Below are positions 26,191 through 34,838 of a DNA stretch of 64,000 nt, piece after piece; position 1 is the first letter of the stretch; the number at the start of each line of letters is the position of its first letter. The position numbers and the translations under genes are program-made. The stretch is from CAWDMC01 sp963803295 (GTDB taxonomy: Bacteria; Acidobacteriota; Terriglobia; UBA7540), in assembly GCA_963803295.1 (NCBI GenBank), contig CAWDMC010000024.1, positions 1 through 64,000 of the forward strand, read 5' to 3'. The notes under the pieces are model-generated. The model was not told the DNA's origin. It ran no database searches and saw only the letters and a program-made list of their open reading frames with translations.

Positions 26191-27366
26191 AAATATGTGA
26201 ACTAAATAACGGCTGCCGGTATCTAAGGGATTAGGAGGCTTAAGATGCGAACCGGACGCCCGAAACGACCCTTGGTTTTGACAGCCGATGAACAGGAGCG
26301 ACTTCAATCGTTGGCCCATCGAGCCCGCAGCCAGCCGGTGCTGGCGCGGCGCGCTCGGGTGATCTTGGCTTCCGCCCGGGGCCTTGCCAACACGGTGGTG
26401 GCCAAGCAAGTGCGCTGCTCGGTGGGCATGGTGAACAAGTGGCGTTCCCGCTTTTTGAAGAAGCGACTGGAAGGGCTTTATGACGAGCCCCGACCCGGAG
26501 CGCCCCGCAAAGTCACCGATGCCGAGGTGGAGAAGGTAGTGATTCGGACCTTGGAAAGCACGCCCCGCGGACAGACGCATTGGAGCACCCGTAACCTGGC
26601 CCAAGCCAGCGGGTTCAGCCGCATGACGATCAGCCGGATTTGGCGCGCCTTCGGTTTGCAGCCTCATCGCACGGAGACCTTCAAACTATCACCCGACCCT
26701 CTGCTCATCGAGAAAGTGCGCGACGTGGTGGGGCTATACCTGAATCCGCCCGATCACGCTCTGGTCTTCTGCGTGGACGAGAAGAGCCAGATTCAGGCGC
26801 TGGACCGTACCCAACCGCTCCTGCCGATGCGCCCTGGCCAAGCCGAGCGGCGCACCCATGACTACAAGCGTCACGGGACCACCTCGTTGTTTGCGGCGCT
26901 GGAATTGAAGACCAGCCGCGTGATCGGCCAACTCCACCGTCGCCACCGCTCCTCCGAATTCCGCCAGTTCCTGGATCTGATCGAGGTCAATGTGCCCGCT
27001 GAACTGGAAGCCCACATCATCATGGATAACTACGGCACCCATAAGACGGCGCTCATCCGCAACTGGTTCGCGAAGCGTCCCCGATTCCACCTCCACTTCA
27101 CGCCCACCTACGCTTCTTGGATCAACCTGGTGGAGCGCTGGTTTGCCGAGATCACCAACAAGCGCATTCGACGGGGCGTCTTCCGAAGTGTAAAAGAATT
27201 GGAAGCGGCCATCCGCGAGTACATCGAGGTGCACAACGAGAATCCCAAACCTTTCGTTTGGACCAAAACGGCGGACGACATTCTGGCCAGTATCGCCCGG
27301 TTTGCTCAACGTACATGTTCATCAACGCCCGATGAACTTACATCACGAATCACTGGGACGGGAGAC
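26177..27366 (+). mobile_element. Complete IS630-family insertion sequence, ~1.19 kb
   Basis: Bounded by TA duplications (26175-26176 and 27367-27368), the hallmark of the IS630/Tc1-mariner group, and by terminal inverted repeats GTCTCCTGTCCCAG / GTCTCCCGTCCCAG. One intact transposase gene inside. It inserted about 50 bases upstream of the eCIS-core gene and may have cut its promoter. Confidence 0.9.
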
Positions 27367-27369
27367 TAG
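26245..27369 (+). CDS. IS630-family transposase
   Basis: 374 residues, intact. N-terminal double helix-turn-helix (VVAKQVRCSVGMVNKWRSRF and QASGFSRMTISRIWRAF), then the DDE domain: VFCVDEKSQIQAL (first Asp near 177), HIIMDNYGTHKTALI (second Asp near 260), and WINLVERWFAEITNKRI (Glu near 296). The TAG stop (27367-27369) uses the TA of the target duplication plus the next base; the last residues are TGTGD. ATG 26245 has TTAGGAGG upstream. It should be active for cut-and-paste transposition into TA sites. Confidence 0.95.
   Translation: MRTGRPKRPLVLTADEQERLQSLAHRARSQPVLARRARVILASARGLANTVVAKQVRCSVGMVNKWRSRFLKKRLEGLYDEPRPGAPRKVTDAEVEKVVIRTLESTPRGQTHWSTRNLAQASGFSRMTISRIWRAFGLQPHRTETFKLSPDPLLIEKVRDVVGLYLNPPDHALVFCVDEKSQIQALDRTQPLLPMRPGQAERRTHDYKRHGTTSLFAALELKTSRVIGQLHRRHRSSEFRQFLDLIEVNVPAELEAHIIMDNYGTHKTALIRNWFAKRPRFHLHFTPTYASWINLVERWFAEITNKRIRRGVFRSVKELEAAIREYIEVHNENPKPFVWTKTADDILASIARFAQRTCSSTPDELTSRITGTGD
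27353..27369 (+). repeat. IS630-family element, right terminal inverted repeat
   Basis: CTGGGACGGGAGACTAG, the inverted counterpart of 26174-26190. The TA at 27367-27368 is the second copy of the target duplication. Confidence 0.85.
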
Positions 27370-27417
27370 GTCCCATACGGATCACATCAGAAGATTAGAG
27401 ACAGAGATTTTTGACCT

Positions 27418-29814
27418 ATGGCCGCACTCAGAATGCTTGCCAAGCCCGTTCCCGCAACGACAGCACCCAGTCACGAGGGCTTGCTGCAACGCCCATGTGC
27501 GTGCGGCGGATCCGCCGGCTTTAACGGCGAATGTAAGGAATGTCAGAAGAAGAAGCTTCCGGGAACGATGGGTCTTCGTCTGCAGACGAAGCTCGAGATC
27601 GGTGAGCCGGACGATCGATACGAACGAGAAGCAGAGCGGATTGCGAATCAAATGGTGGGCAGGGACGTATCGCACAATGAAGAAAATAATGGCGCCGACG
27701 TTGCGCAAATTCCGCTGGGATGGGAGAGCCCACGAACAACAACCGACCTCCCGCCGATCGTCCGTGAAGTACTGAATTCGCCTGGCCAGCCACTCGACTA
27801 TGGTACCCGCGGCTTCTTCGAAGCCCGTTTCGGCCATGACTTCAGCCGGGTGCGGGTGCATACCGACACGAGGGCTGCCGAGTCCGCCAAGACGATTAAC
27901 GCCTTGGGGTACACCGTAGCCCCGCACATCGTGCTTTCCCGCGGTCAGTATGCTCCTGGCTCGCTGGCAGGGCGAAGGCTAATCGCTCACGAACTGACGC
28001 ACATCGTTCAGCAGTCACAACCCCGGTTTCCGGCAATAGCTCCCAGGGCTGGAGGCGCTGTTGCCCATACCGATGCCTCCAGGGAAACACCGGTCGGTCC
28101 TGCATGGGGAACGGTTTCACAACACACAGAAGGTGCCATTCTGCAACGCAGTCCGGCCCCGGCCGCGCCGACGAGGAAGGTACAACCCACTGACGAGGAT
28201 CTCTTAGAACTGCTTAATCGCTTCGATCCCGGCGAGCCCGTCGTTCTTTACCATGTCGATGCGGATGGAGGTCTTTTGAGAAGCATTCAGGAAGTAGGGT
28301 GGAACTTCTCCCTGAAAAAGGGCGAGCTCAATCTGACGACCAACGTCGAGGTGCGCACTGGTTTCAAGGGAGGCGCCGGACTCGACAACATCATAGCGTT
28401 CTATGTGGATTCAAGATTTGTGTCTCTCCTGCAGGAACTGGCCTTGTCACAACGTGGTGCGGGCGCAGTTGAGGAGACTTTCAATGAACACCTTCTGAAA
28501 CTGTTCGCAGAGTATCAAAAGGACATCAGGCAGAAAGCAATCGAGGCAGGGGAGGACCCGGGTCGAGTATTCGCCGGCATCAAGAAACCGAAAGCTATTC
28601 TCGCGGTTCCCCGTTATACCTTCGAGGGGGGTGGGAGGGGGCAAGGACGCGCACTCTTTGGAACTGGAGACTATAACATCGCCCTGAGATCATTTAAGGG
28701 TGTTTCTGAGTGGTATCGTCTATTTAAATTGTCAATCAAGCGAATCGACCACCTTCGGTATGACGACTCGCTCCCATCGGGAAATCGGCTGGTGCCCGTG
28801 GCTCAGCTATATCCCGTACGAACGGGTCCCATCCCAGGGGGCGCACCCCCCACTTCCGGTCCAGGTCCGGAAGGCGACCTCCCGACAATGAGTCTGGGTT
28901 TGGAGGCTGGAGCTCTTCTTCCCGGCCAATTTCCAGAAAATAAGCCTTCGGTTACAAGTCCAGCTTCAGGTGAGACACCGCTTGTTTCAACACCCGTGTC
29001 GGGTACCACACCCTTGCCCCCGCGGCCGGTTTCAGGAAGCAGGCCGCTGTTGACGGGGCCGGTATCAGGGCAAACGCCGCTCCTCACTGGTCCAACTGTA
29101 AAGAGTCCGACGCCGTCTGGGTCCGGTTCGCCTCCAGGGAGTTCGGGTGAACCGACGGCGCGCGATGTGGTAGAGAACCCCAATGGCAAGATGGTCTCAG
29201 CTCCGCGGCCCTCGCCGGAGGGTGAGAAGATCCCCTCACTTGCTGAAGGCGCAATTTCGCCGGAATCCAGTCTGGCCGGTGAATCGATGACGAAGGCGCT
29301 GGGCGAGGGTTTGAATGAACCGCCGAGCGTTTCCGCCCCGGGATTGATCAGCGAGAAGGGCGAGGCAGCCGCCTACGTGGGCGCGCTCGTTGTGGATGTT
29401 GCGGCCCGAAGGTTCGCTGATTACGTCACCGGACTGCAAACTGGAAAGGCGCAGGATGCGGTAAGCAAACTCATACCTCAAATTTTGAGTAAGCTGAAGG
29501 ACCGTTCGGATCTGGGGGTCATCATCACTGTGGCCTACTCTCAGCAAACGCCAGACTTGTTCGGAGTAGACCAGGAGGTTCCCCGCACGTTTCTGTGGGC
29601 TTCGTTTGACCTGGTCCTAGGAGTGACGCTGAGCGAAGCGCAAAGCCACTTCGATAATGTTTATCCGAAGCCTGCCGAGGGTGAACTCCGCGACTATCGA
29701 TACGAGTGGTTCCCGCCTCCGAAAAGCGACGAGTCCCCTCAAAATTGGCATTCCGTGCAGTGGAACACCGAGTCATGGACCTCACGATTGCGGCATTGGT
29801 GGGAGGGATTATGA
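27418..29814 (+). CDS. eCIS-core (DUF4157) metallopeptidase-like protein with long C-terminal region
   Basis: 798 residues. A Cys-rich N-terminus (CACGGSAGFNGECKEC) is followed by YEREAERIANQMV and the DUF4157 domain (about 115-200), ending AHELTHIVQQ, an HExxH zincin motif. This domain is found in proteins linked to extracellular contractile injection systems and in toxin carriers. A middle globular domain (about 260-460: VVLYHVDADGGLLRSI, IIAFYVDSRFVSLLQEL, KKPKAILAVPRYTFEG) is not recognised. A Pro/Ser/Gly linker with repeats of PVSG-PLL type (about 515-570) leads to a final domain with helical AAYVGALVVDVAARRFADYV and beta IITVAYSQQ. No signal peptide. ATG 27418. The middle region resembles an NTase/ADP-ribosyl-type toxin only superficially; function unknown. 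Confidence 0.75.
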   Translation: MAALRMLAKPVPATTAPSHEGLLQRPCACGGSAGFNGECKECQKKKLPGTMGLRLQTKLEIGEPDDRYEREAERIANQMVGRDVSHNEENNGADVAQIPLGWESPRTTTDLPPIVREVLNSPGQPLDYGTRGFFEARFGHDFSRVRVHTDTRAAESAKTINALGYTVAPHIVLSRGQYAPGSLAGRRLIAHELTHIVQQSQPRFPAIAPRAGGAVAHTDASRETPVGPAWGTVSQHTEGAILQRSPAPAAPTRKVQPTDEDLLELLNRFDPGEPVVLYHVDADGGLLRSIQEVGWNFSLKKGELNLTTNVEVRTGFKGGAGLDNIIAFYVDSRFVSLLQELALSQRGAGAVEETFNEHLLKLFAEYQKDIRQKAIEAGEDPGRVFAGIKKPKAILAVPRYTFEGGGRGQGRALFGTGDYNIALRSFKGVSEWYRLFKLSIKRIDHLRYDDSLPSGNRLVPVAQLYPVRTGPIPGGAPPTSGPGPEGDLPTMSLGLEAGALLPGQFPENKPSVTSPASGETPLVSTPVSGTTPLPPRPVSGSRPLLTGPVSGQTPLLTGPTVKSPTPSGSGSPPGSSGEPTARDVVENPNGKMVSAPRPSPEGEKIPSLAEGAISPESSLAGESMTKALGEGLNEPPSVSAPGLISEKGEAAAYVGALVVDVAARRFADYVTGLQTGKAQDAVSKLIPQILSKLKDRSDLGVIITVAYSQQTPDLFGVDQEVPRTFLWASFDLVLGVTLSEAQSHFDNVYPKPAEGELRDYRYEWFPPPKSDESPQNWHSVQWNTESWTSRLRHWWEGL

Positions 29815-29891
29815 AAGCGGGTTTGCCGGATCATGCGATTCGAAATTGGCAGGCAGTGTTCGATGCGGCTCAATCCAACTCGCTCTGCTGA
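29775..29891 (+). CDS. Possible small protein overlapping the eCIS-core gene end (38 aa)
   Basis: MDLTIAALVGGIMKAGLPDH then AIRNWQAVFDAAQSNSLC. It overlaps the preceding stop by 40 bases in another frame. The ribosome site is weak. It could be a real short downstream partner, a truncated gene, or chance. Confidence 0.3.
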   Translation: MDLTIAALVGGIMKAGLPDHAIRNWQAVFDAAQSNSLC

Positions 29892-29912
29892 CGACGTCGG
29901 ACAACTTTTCTA

Positions 29913-29941
29913 TTGACATTATAAATAACCTGGGTTAGCAA
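29913..29941 (+). promoter_or_regulatory. Possible promoter for the TonB-dependent receptor
   Basis: TTGACA (29913-29918), 17 bases, then TAGCAA (29936-29941). The -35 is perfect, the -10 weak. Lies about 135 bases before the receptor start. Confidence 0.38.
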
Positions 29942-30075
29942 GGTATCGTACTCCAAATAACACTCTTCCGCCTACTCGCATAAGAGGGCGTCACTTCTGA
30001 TGGGTGGCGGGTTGCAGTCGGGCTTTCCATCCGGCGTCGAGTTGACCTGGGTCTCTTCCAGCTTTGGAGGTGGAG

Positions 30076-33000
30076 ATGTTCACTCGACGTGTGTGGAGGA
30101 CCAGTACCGCCGTCCGCAAAGGCGCGCGTCGCCATCCCCTGTCCAGTATCCTCACGTTCATTCTTGGACTTGGACCTGCGTTGTTTCTGGCGCAACCTGT
30201 CAGGGCCCAGATATCTACCACGGCCACCATCAGCGGCACAGTGAGCGATCCCAGCGGAGCCGCCGTGGCGGGAGCCAAGGTTACGGTGATGAACGAAAAC
30301 ACCGGAGTCACCACCACAACCCAGAGTAACGCGGACGGCAGTTTTGTGGCATCCGGCCTGCCCGTTGGAAATTACAAGGTCTCAGTGGTTAAAGAAGGGT
30401 TTCGGACCTTTACGGAAGAGCATATCGTGGTTCACCCGGCCACGGTGACCAACGTTACGGCCGTTTTGCAACTTGGGCAGGTATCTTCGGAAATATCTGT
30501 CGTCGCCAGCGCGCAGCAGGTCCAGACTGCAACCAGTGAAGTATCGAGTCAAGTGTCCGAGCAACAGGTTGAGACTCTGCCATTGAATGGACGCAACTAC
30601 CAAAGCCTCTCCGCCCTGATGCCGGGTGTCACTAATACATCGCCGGGAAGCGCACAAAACCAGGGCGGATTCCTCACGAGCAACACGATGTCCATCAATG
30701 GGATGGGGCAAAGCGGCACACTTTACACCCTTGACGGCATCTGGAACATGAATACTGGCAACATGACCCAAACGACGATTACACCCAATCCTGACACCAT
30801 CCAGGAAGTTCGCGTGTTGCAGAACAACTACAGCGTGCAGTACAGCATCATGGGAGCCAATGTGGTCCTGCTGCAGACGAAGAGCGGCACCGACCAGTTT
30901 CATGGTTCGCTTTTCGAGTACCTGCGGAATGACGCCCTGGATGCCCGGAACTTCTTCAGCCCTACCGTGCCCCCTCTTAAACAGAACATCTTCGGTGGCA
31001 CCATCGGCGGACCCATCAAGCTCCATCGTTCCAGCACGCCGAATACGTTTTTCTTTTATAGCTTGCAATTTGTGCGCCAGCATATTGCCTCGACCGTCCG
31101 CGGCGCCGATCCGACTGAAGCGATGCGCAACGGCGATTTCTCGTTTGACTGCCCCGCCGGGTTTAACGCCAGCGGCATTTGCAGCAGCGCTGCCAGCCCC
31201 AACATTCAGCTCAAGAATCCGGCCACGGGCCTGCCGTTCCCTAACAACCAGATCCCTTCAGGCTTGATTAATTCGAGTTCGTTGGCTTTGTTGAACGCGA
31301 AGGCCACGCTGCCGAATAACCTGGCCGGAGGTTTTCAGAATTTCATTAATTTGACACCGCAAATCAACACCCAGCACGATGATGAAATTCGTGTCGACCA
31401 CAATTTTGGCGAGAAGTATCGCTTGATGGCTGAATACCTCGACGAGCGCCAGCTGAACAAAAACCCCAACGAGACTTTCCTCGGATCACCCTACACGACG
31501 AGTACCGACCCCATCACCACCAGGAACCAGCTCGCCCAGATTCAACTAACCGCGACGCTATCCCCCAGCATGGTCAACACGGTGGCAATCGCCATGAATA
31601 ACTATGTGGTGGACCTGGCGCTTGCGGGAATTACCCAACGATCTCAGGTTCCCGATTTCAACGAGGTCCTTCCTTTCGAAGGCGGATTCGGATCAGACAG
31701 GCTTCCACAGATCACGTTTGCGGGTGGCTGGGCACCATTGGGTGTTTCGTATAACCTGCCTCTGAACCACGCCTCTGACCTCGAAAATACGCTTTCCGAC
31801 GACTGGAGCTGGCTGCGCGGAGCTCACTACATTCAGGCTGGCATGAACATCGTTTTTGGTACCAAGCGGCAAACCGACTTTGCCACCAGCAATGGCAACT
31901 GGTTCTTCGACGGAAGCTTTAGCGGCGACCCTATCGCCGACTACCTGCTGGGCCAAGCCACCAGCCTGCAGCAGGCGAGTACGGAGACGCGACCTTATGT
32001 GCATTACAAGATCGTCTCCCCTTACGTGCAGGACCGCTGGAAGGTAACCCGGAAGTTGACGCTGACCGTGGGTATCCGGCCCGAATACGTTCCGGTTCCG
32101 CATCCGCAGATTGGCTATGAGACGGTCTTCGATCCGACCAAGTACGACCCTGCCAAGGCGCCAATCGTGAATCTGGATGGGACCATAACCCCGACGGCCA
32201 GCTACGATGCCAACAACGGCCTGATCTTCAACGGGTTGAACGGGGTGCCCCTCAACTTTGCCGACAAACACAAGTGGGTGTGGTCGCCTCAAATCGGCTT
32301 TGCCTACGACATTTTCGGGGATGGCAAAACGGCCCTGCGCGGCGGCTATGGCATTACTTACAACCGGGTGCCGACGGGTACGGATTGCAGCTATTTCTGC
32401 GGCGACAATCCTCCGCGAGTCCAGTCCATTACCTTGACGCCGGTGAGCTTTCCCAACTCGACCGGCGGGAAACCGGCACCGCCAGGAGCACTCACACTGT
32501 CGGCGAGTGAGGACCTGAATCTGAAGCCGGTGGGCATGCTCCAGACCTACAGCCTGAGTATCGAGCACCAGTTCGGGAGCTGGATTACTTCGCTGGCGGG
32601 CGCGGGTAACATTGGCCACAACATGGGAACATATTGGGACCGCAATCAGCCTTTCCCGGTTAACGGCGCTGTCCCGGGCTACCCGAGCGGAAGCTACAAC
32701 TACGACCCCCGGATTAACTTCGATCCTGCTCGAAACGCCCCCGATTTCGAGTATTACTTCGCGCCTTACCAGGGTTACGCCGGGATGAATACGAACGTCA
32801 GCCTTGCCAACGCGCGGTGGAATGCCCTCGAGGTGAACGTCCGTCATCCGGTGGGCAGCAATCTGTTTCTGAGTGCCGCCTACACTTGGCAACATGGACT
32901 ATCGGATACCCGTGGACTCGTCTTTTTTGAAAACAACAACACAACCCAGGACATCTACCACCCTCGCGCGGAATACGGAACCTCCAATCTGAACGCCTAC

Positions 33001-33501
33001 CACATCCTCTCCGTAAGCTATATCTGGAGTTTGCCTTGGTACCAGAATGCCAAGGGGATCGAGGGTGCAGCACTGGGAGGGTGGAAGTATTCGGGTATTG
33101 CCACGATTCAGAGCGGCTTCGCCCAGGATGCGGGATTGAGCGTCGCGAACCAGGGCATTGCTAAGCTTCCCGACCGTACCGGTACTGCGATTTCCGGGTC
33201 GAAGACGGTTAACGAGTGGTTCAACACCGCGGCCTTCGCTGCACCGGCCTTCGGCTTTTTCGGTAGCGCCGGTACGGGCTCGATTATGGGGCCCGGTCTC
33301 GTCAACTTTGACATGGCGTTTTACAAGACATTCCGTTTCACAGAACGCCAAAACCTGGAGTTTCGCGCTGAGCTCTTCAACATTTTCAATCACACGAATT
33401 TCAACGCGTTGTCTCGGAACCTCGGCGCCGGGGACTTCGGAAAAGTGACCAGCGCTCGAGATCCGCGGATCGTCGAATTCGCCCTGAGATACCACTTCTA
33501 G
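30076..33501 (+). CDS. TonB-dependent receptor, Oar-like, with carboxypeptidase-regulatory domain
   Basis: 1141 residues from ATG 30076, which follows GGAGGTGGAG directly; the frame extends four codons earlier. The signal segment is FILGLGPALFLAQPVRA. Then a CarboxypepD_reg-like beta-sandwich (TTATISGTVSDPSGAAVAGA to about residue 130), a plug region (VETLPLNGRNYQSLSALMPG, GTLYTLDGIWNMN, IQEVRVLQNNYSVQYSIMG), and a large beta-barrel with alternating aromatic strands. The C-terminus ends ILEF-type RIVEFALRYHF, the outer-membrane targeting end. This OmpA/Oar-type architecture is strongly expanded in Acidobacteria, where it is thought to import oligosaccharides or other large ligands. The ligand here is unknown. 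Confidence 0.95.
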   Translation: MFTRRVWRTSTAVRKGARRHPLSSILTFILGLGPALFLAQPVRAQISTTATISGTVSDPSGAAVAGAKVTVMNENTGVTTTTQSNADGSFVASGLPVGNYKVSVVKEGFRTFTEEHIVVHPATVTNVTAVLQLGQVSSEISVVASAQQVQTATSEVSSQVSEQQVETLPLNGRNYQSLSALMPGVTNTSPGSAQNQGGFLTSNTMSINGMGQSGTLYTLDGIWNMNTGNMTQTTITPNPDTIQEVRVLQNNYSVQYSIMGANVVLLQTKSGTDQFHGSLFEYLRNDALDARNFFSPTVPPLKQNIFGGTIGGPIKLHRSSTPNTFFFYSLQFVRQHIASTVRGADPTEAMRNGDFSFDCPAGFNASGICSSAASPNIQLKNPATGLPFPNNQIPSGLINSSSLALLNAKATLPNNLAGGFQNFINLTPQINTQHDDEIRVDHNFGEKYRLMAEYLDERQLNKNPNETFLGSPYTTSTDPITTRNQLAQIQLTATLSPSMVNTVAIAMNNYVVDLALAGITQRSQVPDFNEVLPFEGGFGSDRLPQITFAGGWAPLGVSYNLPLNHASDLENTLSDDWSWLRGAHYIQAGMNIVFGTKRQTDFATSNGNWFFDGSFSGDPIADYLLGQATSLQQASTETRPYVHYKIVSPYVQDRWKVTRKLTLTVGIRPEYVPVPHPQIGYETVFDPTKYDPAKAPIVNLDGTITPTASYDANNGLIFNGLNGVPLNFADKHKWVWSPQIGFAYDIFGDGKTALRGGYGITYNRVPTGTDCSYFCGDNPPRVQSITLTPVSFPNSTGGKPAPPGALTLSASEDLNLKPVGMLQTYSLSIEHQFGSWITSLAGAGNIGHNMGTYWDRNQPFPVNGAVPGYPSGSYNYDPRINFDPARNAPDFEYYFAPYQGYAGMNTNVSLANARWNALEVNVRHPVGSNLFLSAAYTWQHGLSDTRGLVFFENNNTTQDIYHPRAEYGTSNLNAYHILSVSYIWSLPWYQNAKGIEGAALGGWKYSGIATIQSGFAQDAGLSVANQGIAKLPDRTGTAISGSKTVNEWFNTAAFAAPAFGFFGSAGTGSIMGPGLVNFDMAFYKTFRFTERQNLEFRAELFNIFNHTNFNALSRNLGAGDFGKVTSARDPRIVEFALRYHF

Positions 33502-33580
33502 TCTCAGGACGTCATCGCCGTCCCGTGCCACTCTCCGGATTTGACCGGTGAGGGGGCATCTCGGCGGGCGCCTCAATTGA

Positions 33581-33619
33581 ATTCCGCAAAATCCCGCTAG
33601 AATCCCGCAGATTTTCCGC
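33581..33619 (-). repeat. 39-bp inverted repeat, right copy
   Basis: Reverse-complement match to 24669-24707; both share the GCGGGATT...AGCGGGATTTTGCGG pattern. Lies just after the TonB receptor gene. Confidence 0.75.
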
Positions 33620-33632
33620 TCCGTCTCAATCT

Positions 33633-34004
33633 TCACATTCCGGCTTTGATTTGATTGTGAATGCCGTTTCTGATCCTGGACGCAGGCGCCGAAACCGGGT
33701 GGGCAAGACTTCCCACATCATTTCGAATCGGCCGGAATGAATCGAGAGTCCAAACGTCCTCTCGCTCATCGTGCCGCAGGATGTAACGGTTGCCGTCATC
33801 AGCCCGCACTCGAAACGAGCGGTATCCAACTCCATACCACTGATCGAGTACCTCGATGACCTGGTAGGTCCGGGCGTCCGGTACCCCGGGCGTGAAACGC
33901 AGGGGGCGCTCGTCCGCCTTGTATCCGGCGTAGCATTCGACCGTCAACAAGAGTCGCGGCTTTTCGGCGGACCTGCGCATGGGGCATTGAGAGGGCCTTC
34001 GCAC
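33633..34004 (-). CDS. Conserved-looking hypothetical protein (123 aa)
   Basis: A small basic soluble protein; no known domain is certain. A compact beta-rich core YQVIEVLDQWYGVGYRSF, VRADDGNRYILRHDEREDVW, TLDSF looks like a real fold, with an RH-type ending. The N-terminus (MRRPSQCPMRRSAEKP) may start too early; the core suggests a start near LLLTVECYAGYKADERP. I recall similar short proteins in acidobacterial genomes, but this is not a search result. Confidence 0.6.
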   Translation of the reverse strand: MRRPSQCPMRRSAEKPRLLLTVECYAGYKADERPLRFTPGVPDARTYQVIEVLDQWYGVGYRSFRVRADDGNRYILRHDEREDVWTLDSFRPIRNDVGSLAHPVSAPASRIRNGIHNQIKAGM

Positions 34005-34032
34005 TTCGCAGCGCGTGGGATCGCAGGCCGGG

Positions 34033-34353
34033 TCAGGGTTTTCGAGAGTCTGTCGCGCAATGCTGGAACGTTTCGATCAGGTCACGGATGCGGCGAGCGT
34101 CTTCTTTTCGGTGCCCATAACTGACGATTGGATCCGTGCCGCCGGTCGAGTCGATTTGAATGGTCGACCAGATCAGACCTGTGCGAATGCTCACCGAGGC
34201 GACCTGTGAGATCGAAATGCTCTCTTCGCTGGACCCTAGAAGGCGTGGCTTGATCCGGGAGACGCGCTGCGGAGTGATTTCGATCCGCAAGGGAAACAAA
34301 TGGTTTCCGCGAGTCCAGCGGCTGGCGCCGAAAACCCATTTTTCCTCGGGCAT
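34033..34353 (-). CDS. PH-domain-like small protein (106 aa)
   Basis: Pattern of a bacterial PH domain: strands with RIEITPQRVSRIKPRLLGS, ISISQVASVSIRTGLIWST, IQIDSTGGTDPIVSYGHRKE and a closing helix DARRIRDLIETFQHC. No membrane segment. Likely a soluble or membrane-associated protein of unknown role. Located 28 bases from the next minus-strand gene, so possibly one unit. The larger open frame 34082-34639 on this strand overlaps it in another frame and is not preferred. Confidence 0.6.
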   Translation of the reverse strand: MPEEKWVFGASRWTRGNHLFPLRIEITPQRVSRIKPRLLGSSEESISISQVASVSIRTGLIWSTIQIDSTGGTDPIVSYGHRKEDARRIRDLIETFQHCATDSRKP

Positions 34354-34838
34354 TCCAGAAAGCGCTTGAGCGGCCCAGCTGGTCTCGCTGGCCTCGCGCC
34401 CACCCCAGAGAAGGATACAACGCGAAGGGACCCGCTGTCACGCTCGTTTGGAGCCAAGGAGCCAAGAGCCAGCCAGGGAGCGCCAGAAGCATCAGCCCGC
34501 TGCGGTTTGTAGCAGCTCTATCCTCTACCGCCGAAAACGCCGGTGAGGACACCGGCGCTACAGTAAGGCCGTCACTTTGATTTGTAATGCTTCGATAAGG
34601 TGGCCGCCGGCGTGAGCCTTGGAGAAGCGGGTAGTACACCCAATTATGCTGTTATTATGAACCGTTGCAGGGCCGTCCAGGCACGATGTGGACGCCAGTT
34701 CCAACCACTGGCTACAGAGCCGCGGAATAGTAGGAGATCATTTTCAAAGCACAATCCGGCTTCACGATGATGGCGCGATCACGGTACGCGTGAACGCCAG
34801 CTCGGGCGGATGACCCCAGTGAGAGAGGAGTGAAGACC
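34354..34838. other. Intergenic region with a dispersed palindrome
   Basis: No convincing gene. Holds a REP-like palindrome at 34508-34561. The strong ribosome site GAGAGGAG (34822-34829) belongs to the following dehydrogenase gene. Confidence 0.45.
34508..34561. repeat. REP-like palindrome
   Basis: Outer arms TGTAGC (34508-34513) and GCTACA (34556-34561) enclose a perfect hairpin GCCGGTG-AGGA-CACCGGC (34539-34556). Similar TGTAGCGCCG sequence occurs near 61264. Confidence 0.6.

Noticed and set aside
31693..32895. 400-codon frame opposite the TonB receptor
   Set aside because: Shadow of the beta-barrel coding region.
27418..33501. Extracellular contractile injection system cluster
   Set aside because: Only the DUF4157 protein is present; no sheath, tube or baseplate genes in the window.
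34082..34639. Minus-strand 185-codon frame overlapping the PH-like gene
   Set aside because: The overlapping 106-residue frame has a PH-like strand pattern; this one does not.
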